Shown in pieces: positions 43,908-55,189 of a DNA stretch of 64,000 nt. Location: NCBI GenBank assembly GCA_029339195.1, contig JAPTJF010000041.1, forward strand, positions 124,001 through 188,000, given 5' to 3'. The position numbers and the translations under genes are program-made. Position 1 is the stretch's first letter; each line of letters opens with the position of its first letter. The DNA comes from Micractinium sp. NFX-FRZ (taxonomy: Eukaryota; Chlorophyta; Trebouxiophyceae; Chlorellales; Chlorellaceae). The notes under the pieces were generated by a model. It worked only from the letters and a program-made list of their open reading frames with translations. It was not told the origin of the DNA and made no database searches.

Positions 43908-46484
43908 TTACATGGCCATGGTGGGGGCGGCGGCGTCAGTGCCGGCGGTGAGCACCATGGAGCCGGGCACCAGCACCTGCTTGATGCTGTGCACGATAGC
44001 GTTGCCCGCCTTCATGTTGTACTGCAGGGGCAGAGCAGGCGGGACGGGCGAGGCGCTGGGAGGTGAGTGCAGGCTTGGCAGCAGCAGGGATGGAGGGAGG
44101 GGCGAGGGTGCAGCGCAGGGACCCAGCGGGGCAGCAGGTGTGCGGGGGCACAGAGCGGCGATGCAGGGTGCCTGCAGGCAAGCGCACCGCCCCGTGCAGG
44201 CAGGCAGATGGGCGCGCACAGGGAGGACACGTGGCAGTGCCGGGGCGGGCCGCCCACACACCTGGTAGATGGGCACGTCAGCGCCGTTGGTGGTCAGCAG
44301 CGCAGCCTTCTTGCCGCCCTGGCGGATCTGCGGGCGGCGTGCAAGGGGGCGAGGCAGGCAGGGCGCGGTGAGCACTTGGGGATGTGGTGGGCGTCGGGCT
44401 GCGCGCAGGCACACGCTCCTCCTCAAGGTTTTCCTGCCATGGGCACCCGGCCCCCGGGCCGCAAGCACACGCGTGCACAGCACGGAAAAGGTTGGCTTGC
44501 CACCCAGGGCAGGGCATTGTTTTCCCCACGAGGCAGCAGGGGAGCGGGGGCAAGCTCCCACCTTGAGCTGGCCGGCGGGGCCGTCCAGAGCGGTGGTGAG
44601 CAGCATGCCGTCCATGGCCTTGATGTCGGCCAGGGTCAGGGCGTCGCCTGCGGGGGGGAGGGGGGCAGCGGGTGGGGGGAGGCTCTTGTGAGAGGGAGAG
44701 CGTGGGCTGTTGAAGGGAGGGTTGGCGTGGCTTGCGAGGGGCCAGCCGCCACACGGCAGCCCTGGGCATGAGAGGCAGTCGCCTCACCCCTCCCAATGCC
44801 ACCCGCCAAAAGGCATCCCTGGGAAAGACAAGCGGTTGCGGAACCCCTCAATGCCACCCACACCACGGCAGCCCTGGGCATCAGAAGCATTGCTTGCTTG
44901 ATTGCCAACACGCCAGCGGCCCTGGGCGCCAACAGCAAGTGTCCCCCTCCAGCAGCGCCCACTCACCCACGACAACGTGGTAGCGCAGGATGTCGGCCAG
45001 CTTGGCGGGGTCGGCCAGCAGGGAGTCCAGCACGCCCTCGCCCAGCACGGCAAAGGCCTCGTCGGTGGGGGCAAACACGGTGGCCGTGGTGTTCCCGGCT
45101 GCAGGGGGCACAGGGGGGGAACACAAGAGGGATGGGGAGGGGTGAGGGGGTGGGACCGGGTTGGGTGGGGGCAAGCACGGCGGGTGTGGCGGTGATGCAC
45201 GCTGCGCACAGTGGGGAGGAGGGGGTGCGGAGCTGTGAGGGTGCATTGAAAGCGGGGCACGCATGGCGGCAGGGCGGGCTGCTCGTGGCAGGCAGTGTGG
45301 AAGTGGTGGGCGCAGGTGGTGGTGGGCACCGGCCGTGGCCCCGCTCACCGTACCTTCCCGCCTACCCTTCCTTGAAGCACTCACTCTCCGGCCGTGGCAC
45401 GGCCTGGTCCCCCGCCTCGCCTCCCGCCCTACACGCTCTACACACACTCACATGTGAGCGCGTCAGCCAGGTCCTCAAGCTCGCCGGCGTTGAGCGCCTC
45501 CATGACGGCGGTCCACAGGGTGCCGGTGCCGTTCTTAGAGTCCACCAGGTCGGCGATCGAGGTCCAGTCGCCCTTGACCTCAGAGTCTCCCAGCAGGTCA
45601 TTGGGGCCAGTCAGGTCGTCCATGCCGCGGACTGCAGTGGCGGGGGGAGGGAGGGGAAGGGGGGCGGTGAGCGGTGGTGTAGGGGATGGGGGCGAGGGTG
45701 GGCGAGGGTGCGAGGGTGCGAGGGCGCGGAGAAGATGATGTGGTGGCGAGGGGCGGAGTGGGAGCAGCAGCAGGTGTGAGGTGGTTGAAAAATGCGGGAA
45801 CAGGTGGCCAAAGAGGGAGAGCACGAGGGGGGTGCGTGGTAGGCGGGACGGGCGGGGGGGGGAGCAAAGGTATCCGGGTGCGGTGCGGGAGGGTACTCGA
45901 GGGGCGCCGAGGAAAGGGGCAGTGCTTCGGCCCACAAGGGCGCGGTGCAATGGGAAACGTGTGCCGGGGGGCCGGGGCTGGACAGAGGCTGTGGTGTGGA
46001 GGGTGGATGCGCTGGGGCTGCCAGCCAGTGAATTCCGGTAAAACACCACCGGGGCGGCGGCAGGGCGCAGTGCCTGCTGAGCGGCCGCGGACTCGTGCTG
46101 GCAGCATTGGAAACGGCGCAAGGCCCGCAGGTTCGGGTCGAAAGGGTGGCTTGGAGGCAGGATATGGGGGGACCGGGGGCCCAGGAGGCAGGCACAGGAC
46201 GGGGGCGAGCGGCGGCATGCAGTCATGTGGGAGGCGGACCAACTCGGGCACGGGCACGCTCGAGGGGCTGCGCGCCGCGGCATCAGCGTGAGCAGTGGAT
46301 ATATATGCGAGAGAGCGGAGTATCTGGGGCGGCACGGCCACCCGCACGGCACATGCCATGCCTCTGGAACCACCGCCCAGCGACCGCAGAGAAAACTCGC
46401 TTCCAGGCTCTGCAACGCGCCCAAGTGCTCACCTCCGCAAAACAGGAGGGCGATGGCCGCCAGGGCAAGGAACTTGGTGCTCAT
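43908..46484 (-). CDS. Secreted fasciclin (FAS1) protein B
   Basis: Six exons, 46433-46484, 45452-45631, 44967-45098, 44562-44647, 44262-44327 and 43908-44021, encode 209 residues in phase. Signal peptide [18 protein letters not shown] is followed by a single FAS1 domain: [67 protein letters not shown] and [20 protein letters not shown]. Unlike gene A it stops soon after the last FAS1 strand and has no LysM-like segment. The first two exon phases and the domain splits match genes A and C, so the three arose by tandem duplication. Likely secreted to the wall or periplasm. Confidence 0.9.
44750..44900 (-). repeat. Diverged repeat cluster in fasciclin B intron
   Basis: The phrase cggcagccctgggcat occurs twice and caatgccaccc twice within 150 bases. 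Origin unclear. Confidence 0.5.
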
Positions 46485-47200
46485 GGCTCTCTGGTGTTGG
46501 TGCTCGGAGTGAGTTACCGGTAGGATTGGCTGCAGGCGATGGGCCGAGCACCAATTGAGCCTGTGAGGGTATTAATGATCGGGGGAGTGGGGGGAATGTG
46601 TGGGTGAGCGCCCTAAATGGCGCCAACGCGCCTTTCTTTTCGCTGGCCTTCCCCTCTGACTGACTGGGTTTCATCGCACCAGACGCCCCGGGTGCCGGCC
46701 TGGAGCTCAACACGCAGCTCTATAGACCTTTGAGGCAGGGGTGCCGCTCACCGGGGTGTGGGTGCACACTCAGCTCCCTCCCCCTTCTTGCCCCTCTCCT
46801 GGCCGCCACGACAGGTTCCGCCGCCACCGGCGCTGCCGGCTCATGTAGTGGAGACTTATGGCAGCCTTGGGGCTCCGACGCCTTCACAAGTTTTATGTCC
46901 CAATGCACGTCCTTGCACTGTGCTGCGAGCTGTGCCACCCCACATGCTCACGAGTTCGTTCCCATGCCAGCCGGCCACACTTTCAAATGCGCAGCACGCT
47001 GTGCATTCAAACGTGGCACTGCCGGCACTGCCGCCTGCCCGGCTGGCCTCATCATGGGCACCACCCGCTTTGATTCCTTACATCCTGAAACGGCAGTCGA
47101 CCAATCATGGGTGGATCAATGAAATCATGTGAACAGCAAAGAACTGTGAGAGCAGGGGCACAGCGGGCGTGCTGCCTGCCGGGCTGCCGCACCAGCTGCA
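46485..47200. other. Intergenic between fasciclin genes B and C
   Basis: Holds the promoter of gene B and the 3' UTR of gene C, with a minus-strand TGTAA at 47078-47082. An open plus-strand frame at 46730-47122 has no splice or homology support. Confidence 0.5.
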
Positions 47201-49385
47201 TCACTTGGCGGGGGCGGGGGCGGGCGCAGTGGCCCCCAGGACCTTGTCCCCCGGCAGCATCACATCCTTCAGGATCTGCACCACAGCGGCGCCACACTGG
47301 AAGTCGCCGCCCAGCACCTGCAGGCAGGCGGGGGGTCCGTGGCGGGGCGGGGCGGTTGGCCATTTCCCACAGCGCAAGGGAGGCGAGGGGCGTGTGCAGG
47401 AACCCAGTGGCGCATGCGCAGCTGGGGCGGGACAACAGCGTGGCAAATACATGGACTGTTGATAAATCACGTGCAGGGTGAGGAGCACGTGCAGGGAGGT
47501 GGTGGTCTGGCACAAGGAGGGCTGAGCAGGGTCGCAAGCAGGTCAGGCAGGCAGCTGCACACATCCGCAGAGCGGGGGGCGGTGGCAGGCGCAGGGCTCA
47601 GGGGCAGCAGGCACAGGCGTGGTGTGTGCTGAGCAAGTTGTGCCAAGCGGGCAGGCGGGTGGGAGGGCCAGGAGTGGGTGCGCACCTTGACGCGCTGCCC
47701 GCTGGTGGTCCTCAGGCGCGGCTTGCTGTCGGCCTCGGCGCCCAGAACAGCCTGCAAGCCGGCAGAGGAGATGTGCATGCGTTCAACACACACCTGTCCA
47801 GGGGAGTGTGACAGGCAGCCGCCAACACGGAGGGCAGGCTGCCGGTGCTAACAGGCAGGCAGGCAGCATTGCTGGCAACCTTGAAGAGAAGGGCAGGCAG
47901 GCTGGGCGCACTGACTGCCTGGCTGGCCGCCATCTACGCAGCGCCCCAGCTGGCGCGCCTTTCCGGCCCCGCCCCCGTCGCCTCTCCGGCAATCTCTAAG
48001 TGGGAGCGCTGTGCTGAGCTCACTCACCTGCACCTCCCCCTTCTGCCCCTCCAGCATGGTCTGCAGGATTTCGTAGTTCTTCATGTCGGCGACGGTCAGC
48101 ACGAGGCCGGGGACCAGATGGTAGGTCAGCACCTGGAGGGGGAAATGAGGGGGATGTGAGAGAAGAGGGAGAGTGGGTGAGGGTGGGAAGAGAGCAGGTA
48201 GTGGGGGGAGGCCTGCGCAGGCTGCCTTGGTGCGCAGGCAGCAACTGGGGTGGGCGCTCGTGGTGCCTGCCAGTCTGCTGCTGGCAACCTCATCACCCCC
48301 GCCCCGCCATCCCCCTTCCCTCGCTCGACCACTCTGCCCTGCGCCCCAGCAGCGCCCCCGCCACCTCCTCACCTCCTTGAGCGTCTCATTGCTGGCCAGC
48401 AGCTCGTCGGCCGTGAGGTTGAGCTGTGCCAGCAGGGGGATGAAGGCGTCGTCCTCGGGGGCAAACAGGGTGCCCTCCAGGGTGGGGTCTGCAGGCAGCA
48501 GAGGGGAGGGGTGACGTGGCAACACATGCCGCGTCACATGAGGTAGCCAGTAGGTGGGGTGGCCATGAGGATGGATGCACAGGCTTAGTAAACAACCAGG
48601 GAGGGCTCCAACTGGGATGCAGCAACCGGGGTGGGTTGCTGGGCGGCTGCGGGCAAGCGGCAGGGCAGCAGTGCGCGGTCGTGGAAAGCAAGGCCAGGGG
48701 AAGCAAGGCGGGGTGCAGACACGTGGGCTGGGCGGGCGGCGGGCGATGCTGGTGGTCAGGTCAGGCCGCTGTGGGGGGCCACACGGCTGCCAGGCTTCCA
48801 GAGTCGCACAGTCTCATCCATTCAGCGTCACCACCCACCCCACGCACCCACCCACCCTCGAGCGCTCCGTCGAGTCCCGCCGCCTGCACTGCAGCCCACA
48901 CGATGCTGGTCTGGTTGCGTCCGTCCATAAAATCAGCAATGGAGGCATATGTGCGCTCCTCGGGGGCAGGCCCGGGGGCCTGGGCCGCTGCAGGGAAGGG
49001 AGGGGGTTGGGGTGAGGATGGGGGCGGTAACGCGCGGTACGGGCGGCTGACTGGGGGGTGGGTGCCAGCGGAGGGGGACCCACCCACGCCGCTGCCCATG
49101 ACAGGCCCGGTCCTACGGGATGGCGCGTATTGATCGTAGGACAGTAGAGGAATATGATGTCAGGGTGCCATGAGACCATGATTGCCATGAGACCATGGGC
49201 TGGCACCCTGCTGCGCAACAGTAGCCGCCGCTGGCCTGCCGCTACCGTTCTCAGCTGAGCACAGCTGCAGCCACCACCGCGCGTAGGCTCTACGGCGCAC
49301 GAGTTTTCCCGCGTCGTTGGCTTGACTTGCCTGAGCCACCAATCAGAAGCGCCGCCGCCAGGAGGACGAAAAGAGAGCGCGACAT
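47201..49385 (-). CDS. Secreted fasciclin (FAS1) protein C
   Basis: Six exons, 49331-49385, 48856-48987, 48373-48488, 48028-48132, 47686-47793 and 47201-47317, encode 210 residues in phase. Signal peptide MSRSLFVLLAAALLIGGS precedes one FAS1 domain: SIADFMDGRNQTSIVWAAVQ, EGTLFAPEDDAFIPLLAQL, VLTYHLVPGLVLTVADMKN, LRTTSGQRVKVL and VVQILKDVMLPGDKVL. N-x-T/S glycosylation sites are present (NQTS, NLTA, NETL). The first intron starts with GC (TCAG|GCAAGT), a non-canonical donor. Third member of the tandem array. Confidence 0.9.
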
Positions 49386-50119
49386 GTTGCGGGCCTGGAC
49401 GGTGACGGCTGTTGAGCGGGTGCCAAATGCGGCAGGAGGGAAACGTCCGTGTTTTAGCAGCAGGAGAGGAGAATAGACGTTGCCAAACAGCGAAATGCAT
49501 GTAGCCCCCAGCCCCCTCTTGCCCCTGTGGAGCACAGCGCGTGCAGCACATGCGCAGGCCCGAGGGGTTGCAAGGCCTTCAGGGGTTAACAGAACACACA
49601 AGCAAGTTGATCTTCATTTTTTTGTGTTAGTCTCCCACCACCTTCCTGAGCAGTTTCATAACATGGACTAGAGTACCAATGGGGCTGCGTGCAGTGGGGT
49701 CGCCCATAGCCACTGATTGGCCGTGCAGTGAGCGGCCGCACAGGGCAGAAGATGCATGCACCAATGCAGCGTGCTACGGCGTGCTCATTACTGGATTCTC
49801 ACCAAACACACACTTGCAAATACTGCGTGCAGAGAAACCCGTCGCAGATGCATCGCCTGCTGCTGGCAGCCTGGAGCACGACCGGCGCCCTGCCCCACGG
49901 TGCCACACGGTGCCCAGTTCCGCCAATCTGCCCCAGCAGGCATCTAGCATGTGTCATGCGTGAGCCCAAAACGTGTAACGTTGCTTACTGAAGCCTTCGC
50001 AACATGGCGTCATCACACACGCCGCACTGGCTGCTGCCGCACTGGCTGCTGCCGCCGCCGCAGCACGCATGCTGCGCCTCGCCTGGCAGAAGGCTGCGAA
50101 ACTTTCATGCCACTGTTGA
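49386..50119. other. Intergenic: fasciclin C promoter and ELP6 5' region
   Basis: No exon chain is supported. The missing first codons of ELP6 may lie near 50004-50119, where two ATGs (50004, 50069) occur in frames that do not join cleanly. Confidence 0.45.
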
Positions 50120-51589
50120 CGGCCCCGCAAGCTGCACGCGATCCGCGGATCCCTGTATTTCTCGGCGCACGGGAAAGCTTTCGCCAAGCTGGACCCCCTC
50201 CCGCTTCCGTCCCCGCTCAGCGGCACGGTGCTGATTCGCGACTGCCTGGAGGCGGAGGCCAGATTCTTGCTGGTTCAGCTCATCAAGTCGGCGCTGACCG
50301 GCGGGGAGAATGGCGGCACGGCGGGCGGAGCGGCAGCGGCGGCAGCGGCGGCAGAAGCTGCACCCGCGCGCCGTGTGGTGCTGCTGGCGGCAGCCCAAGC
50401 AGCCTCCCACTATGCCACGGTGCTGCGCAAAGCGGGGCTGAGCCTGCCCGCCTTGGCGGGAGCTGGGCGGCTGGCGGTGGTGGAGCTGCTGCCGCTGCTG
50501 CGGGCGCCGGCGGGGCCGCCCAGCCTGCGCCAGGTGCACACACTTCTAGCGGCGGCGGTGGGCGGTGCGAGCTGCGACGATGCCGGCGCAGCCAGCGGCA
50601 GCGGCGTCTGCTTAGTGGTGGATGACTTGACGGTGAGTGGGAGAGCGGTGTGCGGGGTGGCGCGAGCTTTTCCAGCTGTCTGGCTGGCGGCCAGGTGCTG
50701 CTGGGGATGCGGAGACTTAGGTACGCGTCATCTTGGCTTGGGTGCCCCCTAACCTGCGCGCCCTGCATGCCCCTGTGCCGACCCCCCTGCAGGTTCTGCA
50801 GTGCCTGTCTGACAGCCCCGCTGACTGGGCTGCCTTTCTGCACGCGTGCACTTGCGTGGGGCAGGTGAGGCGGCCGCGGCGTCCTGGTCAGGCTGTCAGA
50901 GGGCCAGGCTGCCCAGCAGCACGTTGATGGCATGCATTGCTGGGGAGCACTGCTGCTGGGAGCGCAGAGCAGCGCAGTAGGGTGATAATGTTGCTGCTGC
51001 CCAGCATGCCGCCCCCCTCAAACCGGTCCCGGTGCTCAGTGCGGCCGGCACTGCCGCTGCTGCCTCACCGACTCCCGTCTCGCTCCCCTTCCTGCCCCCG
51101 CCCTGCAGTCCCCTGGCGGCGCATTTGTGGGGCTGGCCCATGGCGGCATCCCCGATGATGACGGCTGGCAAGCACGCCTGGAGCACGCGGCTGCGGTGAG
51201 TGACGCCGCCCGCCTGAGCTGCCCTGCCCACCTTGCCCGCCATCGGCCTGCCCACCTGCCTCAGCCCTGCCCGCTGCCTCACCGCACTGCCAACGCCAAC
51301 CCCTCCCTCCCTCACTGCCGCACTATCAAAGTAGCTTCCCTTCATCCCCCTCTGCCTGCCTCAGGTGGTGCTGGAAGTGGAGCCCCTCGAGTCCGGGCGC
51401 TCAGCAGACATCACCGCACAGCTGGCACTGACTGTGCGCGGCTGCGCCGGCCCTGCAGCTGCAGCAGGCGCGGCCTCTGGCCTGGCAGCGGCCACGCGCA
51501 GCGCCCCTGGAAACCGGCAGTTTTGCTACAAGCTGGGGGAGATGGGTGCTAGCTATGTGGCACAGGCGCAGGCGTCTGCTGTTCTGTAA
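50120..51589 (+). CDS. ELP6: Elongator complex subunit ELP6 (start unresolved)
   Basis: Four exons, from about 50120 to 50632, then 50793-50864, 51109-51195 and 51365-51589, join in phase. Recognisable blocks in order: GTVLIRDCLEAEARFLLVQL, VVLLAAAQAASHYATVLRK, LVVDDLTVLQCL, DWAAFLHACTC, FVGLAHGGIPDDD, VLEVEPLESGRSADITAQL and FCYKLGEMGASYVA. This is the ELP6 layout: a RecA-like fold without a conserved Walker A motif, part of the ELP456 ring that helps Elongator modify wobble uridines in tRNA. The frame is open only from 50120 (TGA at 50117-50119) and has no ATG before the conserved part, so a short first exon or a frame error is missing. A Gly/Ala-rich insert lengthens the N-terminal half. 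Confidence 0.75.
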
Positions 51590-52371
51590 CTGCCCCTGCC
51601 CTGGTGAATGGTGGGCCGCCGCTGGCCAGTTAGGTTCTCACTGGATGTGCTGCGGCAGGTGGCTGGTTCTGCCTTTGCTCACACCACTGAGCAAACGCAG
51701 AAGAGTTTGCTGATATCGTTTATTCAAATACCTCTTGATGCATGGGTAGGGTGAAGGCGCCGTGCCCACCTGTGAAAGCTACCTCACCAGCTGCTCGCAG
51801 CGCCGGCCACCAGTGACAGACGGCAGCGTGCGCAGCGGGAGGAGTTACATGGGCACATCCCCCTCTCCCCTCACGCATGCACGCCGGTCGTTTGTCCATT
51901 TGCTCCTTCCACATCCATCGGAATATTCTCGTGTTGCGAGCTGCCCAGGCGTCAAGACACAGCGGTGACTGACGGCGTCGAAACTCACACTCGCAAAACG
52001 ACGATCGCTGCTTCTCGGTAAGTCTGCATTCTCAAGCGATCACCGAAAATCAAGCTGGGTGCAGCCGCCGAAACCCCGCGGCATTCGATTGCCATGCGTT
52101 TCGCGGCTCGCGGAAGCTGCCGCTGGCGGCACTGCCGAGCGCCCCGCACAAACATTTACACTCAAACACATCGGATGAAAGTCCGCAAAGGGCGACGCAG
52201 GACAGCCTGCAGGCGGCATGCCGTTCAGACAGCACGTGCCGCCATCAGCGGCGGTTGCGCAACCGACTTCAGACCCCTGCCGTGGCAAGTCGTCTGCTTG
52301 CCAGCGCACCCCACAACGCCACTGACAGCAACGCATTTTGCACTCATTATACCTGCAGGAACCTCACAACC
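51590..52371. other. Intergenic: ELP6 3' flank and LPMO 5' region
   Basis: No coding exon is supported. A CTGCAG at 52353-52358, just before the LPMO start codon, could be the acceptor of a 5' UTR intron. Confidence 0.45.
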
Positions 52372-54499
52372 ATGAGCACGGGCCGCAGTGTGCGCCTTAC
52401 AGCGCCAGGTATTCTGGCCGCCGCCCTGGTCATGGCGCTGCTGCCCCTACGGGGTGTGTCTGCCCACGGCTTCATGGCAGAGCCCAAGTCGCGCAGCTTT
52501 GTGCGCAACTGGCAATCATGCCCCCATTGCGTCAACGCCGGCGGCACCTGGCCTGCCTCGGGGCAAGGAAAGCTGGCCTGGCCCAAGTCCGCCGCGCCGG
52601 TGAGTGGATCAATCGTGGGTGGGGCGCTGCAGGCGCCGGTTGTTGCCTCCTGAACCACCGCGTGCATGGCCCAAATGCATGCCGGGATTGGTAGCTTGGT
52701 CTGTGCATCAACGCAGCTCAGGCAATCTCCCGGCCGCTTCTAGCCAGTGCCACTGCAACTGCTGCTCTCATCCAGGCCGCCCGCCCCCGCCTGCAGGTGT
52801 GCGGTGAGAAGGAGCTCATGCAGGCGGGCTCCCCGGTCGAGAGCTACGTGTCGGGCGGAGGTGAGGGCACCGAGCAGCGCTGCCCTGCGAGGGCCCGCCG
52901 TGCCTCCCTGCCTCCCTTGGCCCCCTCCCTGCCTTGCGGCGGCAGCATCACCCAAACAACCAACCTCAAGAACCTCCTTCCTTGATTCGCCTGCCCCGTC
53001 AGTGTAGACATTGAGATCACCATCTTCTTCAGCGCCCAGCACGGCGGCCGCCACCAGTTCCGCCTCTGCCCCAGCCGCGACGTGAGCGAGGCCTGCCTGG
53101 ACGACCATGTCCTGCAGAGGTGAGGCTCCCCAGGCGCATTGCTTGTGCTCATATCCAGCAAGGAGGCCCCTGCAAGGGCGGGCGGGGCAAAGGGCTGCTG
53201 TGCCCCTGCACGCATGTGGTGTGCGGCATTGAGCCTGGGCGGGGCAGGCAGCACCCGCCTCTCGTCCCCCCTGCGGTCCATTCCACAACAACCCCGCCCT
53301 GCCCTTGCGCCACCCTGCCCCTGCCTCCGATCCTACCGTGCTCCCCCCCTCCCCTCCCCACAGGGCCGACGGCAAGGGCGCCTACTCATGGACTCCCATC
53401 AGCGGCGGAAGCGTGCCCGGCGCCAAGTGGCGCTCCGACATCATGGCAGGGCTGGGCGGGGAGAGCTACACGTGGCGGTACCGCCTGCCCGAGGGCGTGA
53501 CCTGCGACCACTGCGTACTGCAGGTGCGGGGGGTGCGGCGGGGCGGGACGGGGTGGGGTGGGCGGATGACGTGCTCAACAGGCTGATGGGCACACACCCC
53601 TGGCAGCAGCAGACCGACGGTGCCACTCCCCTCCTGCCTGGCCCCTGCTCCCACTCCTTGCTGGCCCCCTCCTTCCCTCCTCCTCCTCCCCTCCCCTTCC
53701 CTCCCCTCCTGCAGTGGCTGTGGACCACCGCCAACAGCTGCCGCGTGCCCGGCTCCCCCTCGTACGTGGGTTCAGACCCCGGCATGCTGGCCTGCACAGA
53801 CAAGTACACCTACCCCGAGCAGTTCTTCGGGTGCACAGGCGAGTAACATGGGTGGCAGATTGGGGGGGGGGGCAGGGGGCAGGTCGTGTATGGGAGCGCC
53901 CCGGTGCAACACACGCACACACGCACACAACCATGGATGCGCCAGCCGGATCCGGAGCCTGCCCGCCTGTTAGCTTAGCACCGGGTGCACGACACAGGGC
54001 AAGGTAGCCGCACAACGCCTTGTAGATTGGTCCTCACAAGACTGCCCCTCTCCCTTCCCTCCCTCCCCTTGCAGACATCAGCATCAAGTCCTCCAGCGGC
54101 AGGACTTCAGCCACCAGCCACCGCGCCCCTGAGCAGAACCGGGAGCAGGAGGGGAAGCAGGAGGAGGAGCGGGAGCAGGGAGAGGAGCGGTCACCCAGCC
54201 GCCACGGCAAAACCGCAAGCCGCAAGTCCAGAACCGGCGGCAGCGCGGTCCAGAAGCACAGCGGCAGTGCCCAGAAGTATGGCAGCGGCAGGCAGGGCGG
54301 CAACAAGTGGTGCCGCGGCCCAAGGCGGTTCACCAAGCCGTGCCGTGGAGAGCTGCAGAGGCTGAGGCGGATCCAAGCCAGGCTGCAGGCCAAGAAGGCT
54401 GCCGCTGCCAGGAACGCAGCAAAGAGGAACAGGCGTGGCCACCGGCAGGGCGCGGGCCGCCGGGGGCTGGCCCAGCAGCCGGCGGGCGGCGCCAACTGA
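52372..54499 (+). CDS. Secreted AA15-like lytic polysaccharide monooxygenase with basic C-terminal tail
   Basis: Six exons, 52372-52599, 52797-52860, 53008-53119, 53364-53523, 53715-53838 and 54075-54499, give 370 residues in phase. A signal peptide ends ...LLPLRGVSA, leaving His32 as the first mature residue (HGFMAEPKSRS), as needed for a copper histidine brace. The candidate second brace His is in FFSAQHGGRHQF. Other family marks: SCPHC, AGGTWP, VCGE, PGAKWRSDIM, GVTCDHCVLQWLWTTANSC and the closing YPEQFFGCTDI. This fits PF03067/AA15 LPMOs, which oxidatively cleave chitin or cellulose. The last 140 residues (exon 6) are a Glu/Lys/Arg-rich, probably disordered tail. Intron 5 has a GC donor (ACAG|GCGAGT); the alternative GT donor would truncate the tail quickly. 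Substrate unknown. Confidence 0.85.
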
Positions 54500-55189
54500 G
54501 CGCTCGTGTGGCGCCAGACGGGGCAGCAGCGGCTGTTGGGCGTCAAGGACGCCCGACGACACGCGGTGCCCGCTGGGGCCGGGCTTTGAAGATTGCAATT
54601 GCAGGAAACCTGAAGACGACGCTACTGTTTTGCACATTACACGCTATTGCACAGCAGCGGCATGCCCCCGCTGGCATCATGTACATGTACCATGCACCAC
54701 CGCACCCCATTCCATGCGCACCTCACTCTCTCTCTCTTGGCTGACCGACTGACTGAGCCCACCTTGTACTTGTGACTGTGCATGCACATAACCCCCATTC
54801 GACCACTTTCGAGCCAGTTTTGGCCCGCGCTGCAACAGCGCTGGGCCCCTGACCGCGCTTCATGCTCTGCACAGTAGAAGAGCTTGATGCCCTGTTTTTA
54901 ACACGTTGCGCGTCAATTCTCAGAAAGAACGAAAGGGACCCAGCACAGAATTGTGCAGCATTTGGGAGGAGGGCAGTGGGAGGGAAGGGAGGCAGAGGAG
55001 CATATGGAATGACAGCTAGCAGTCACGGGTGCCGGAATAAGGGGAGGGGGTGCGCCACGGATAATGCAAGGGGCTGACAGCGGGCGCTACAGACAGTGGG
55101 GCGGCGGGCCAACCGCGACGATTGGCAGCGGCCTGGCCAGACTTGATGCTGTGGCACCACTGCATGTCTAGTCGCTCACTCCACCTGCT
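54500..55189. other. Convergent 3' ends of the LPMO and GPAT genes
   Basis: A minus-strand TGTAA reads at 54637-54641, which would give GPAT a 3' UTR of about 550 bases. No exon is supported. Confidence 0.45.

Noticed and set aside
46730..47122. Open plus-strand frame between fasciclin genes B and C
   Set aside because: No splice links, no recognisable motif, and it overlaps the expected 3' UTR of gene C.
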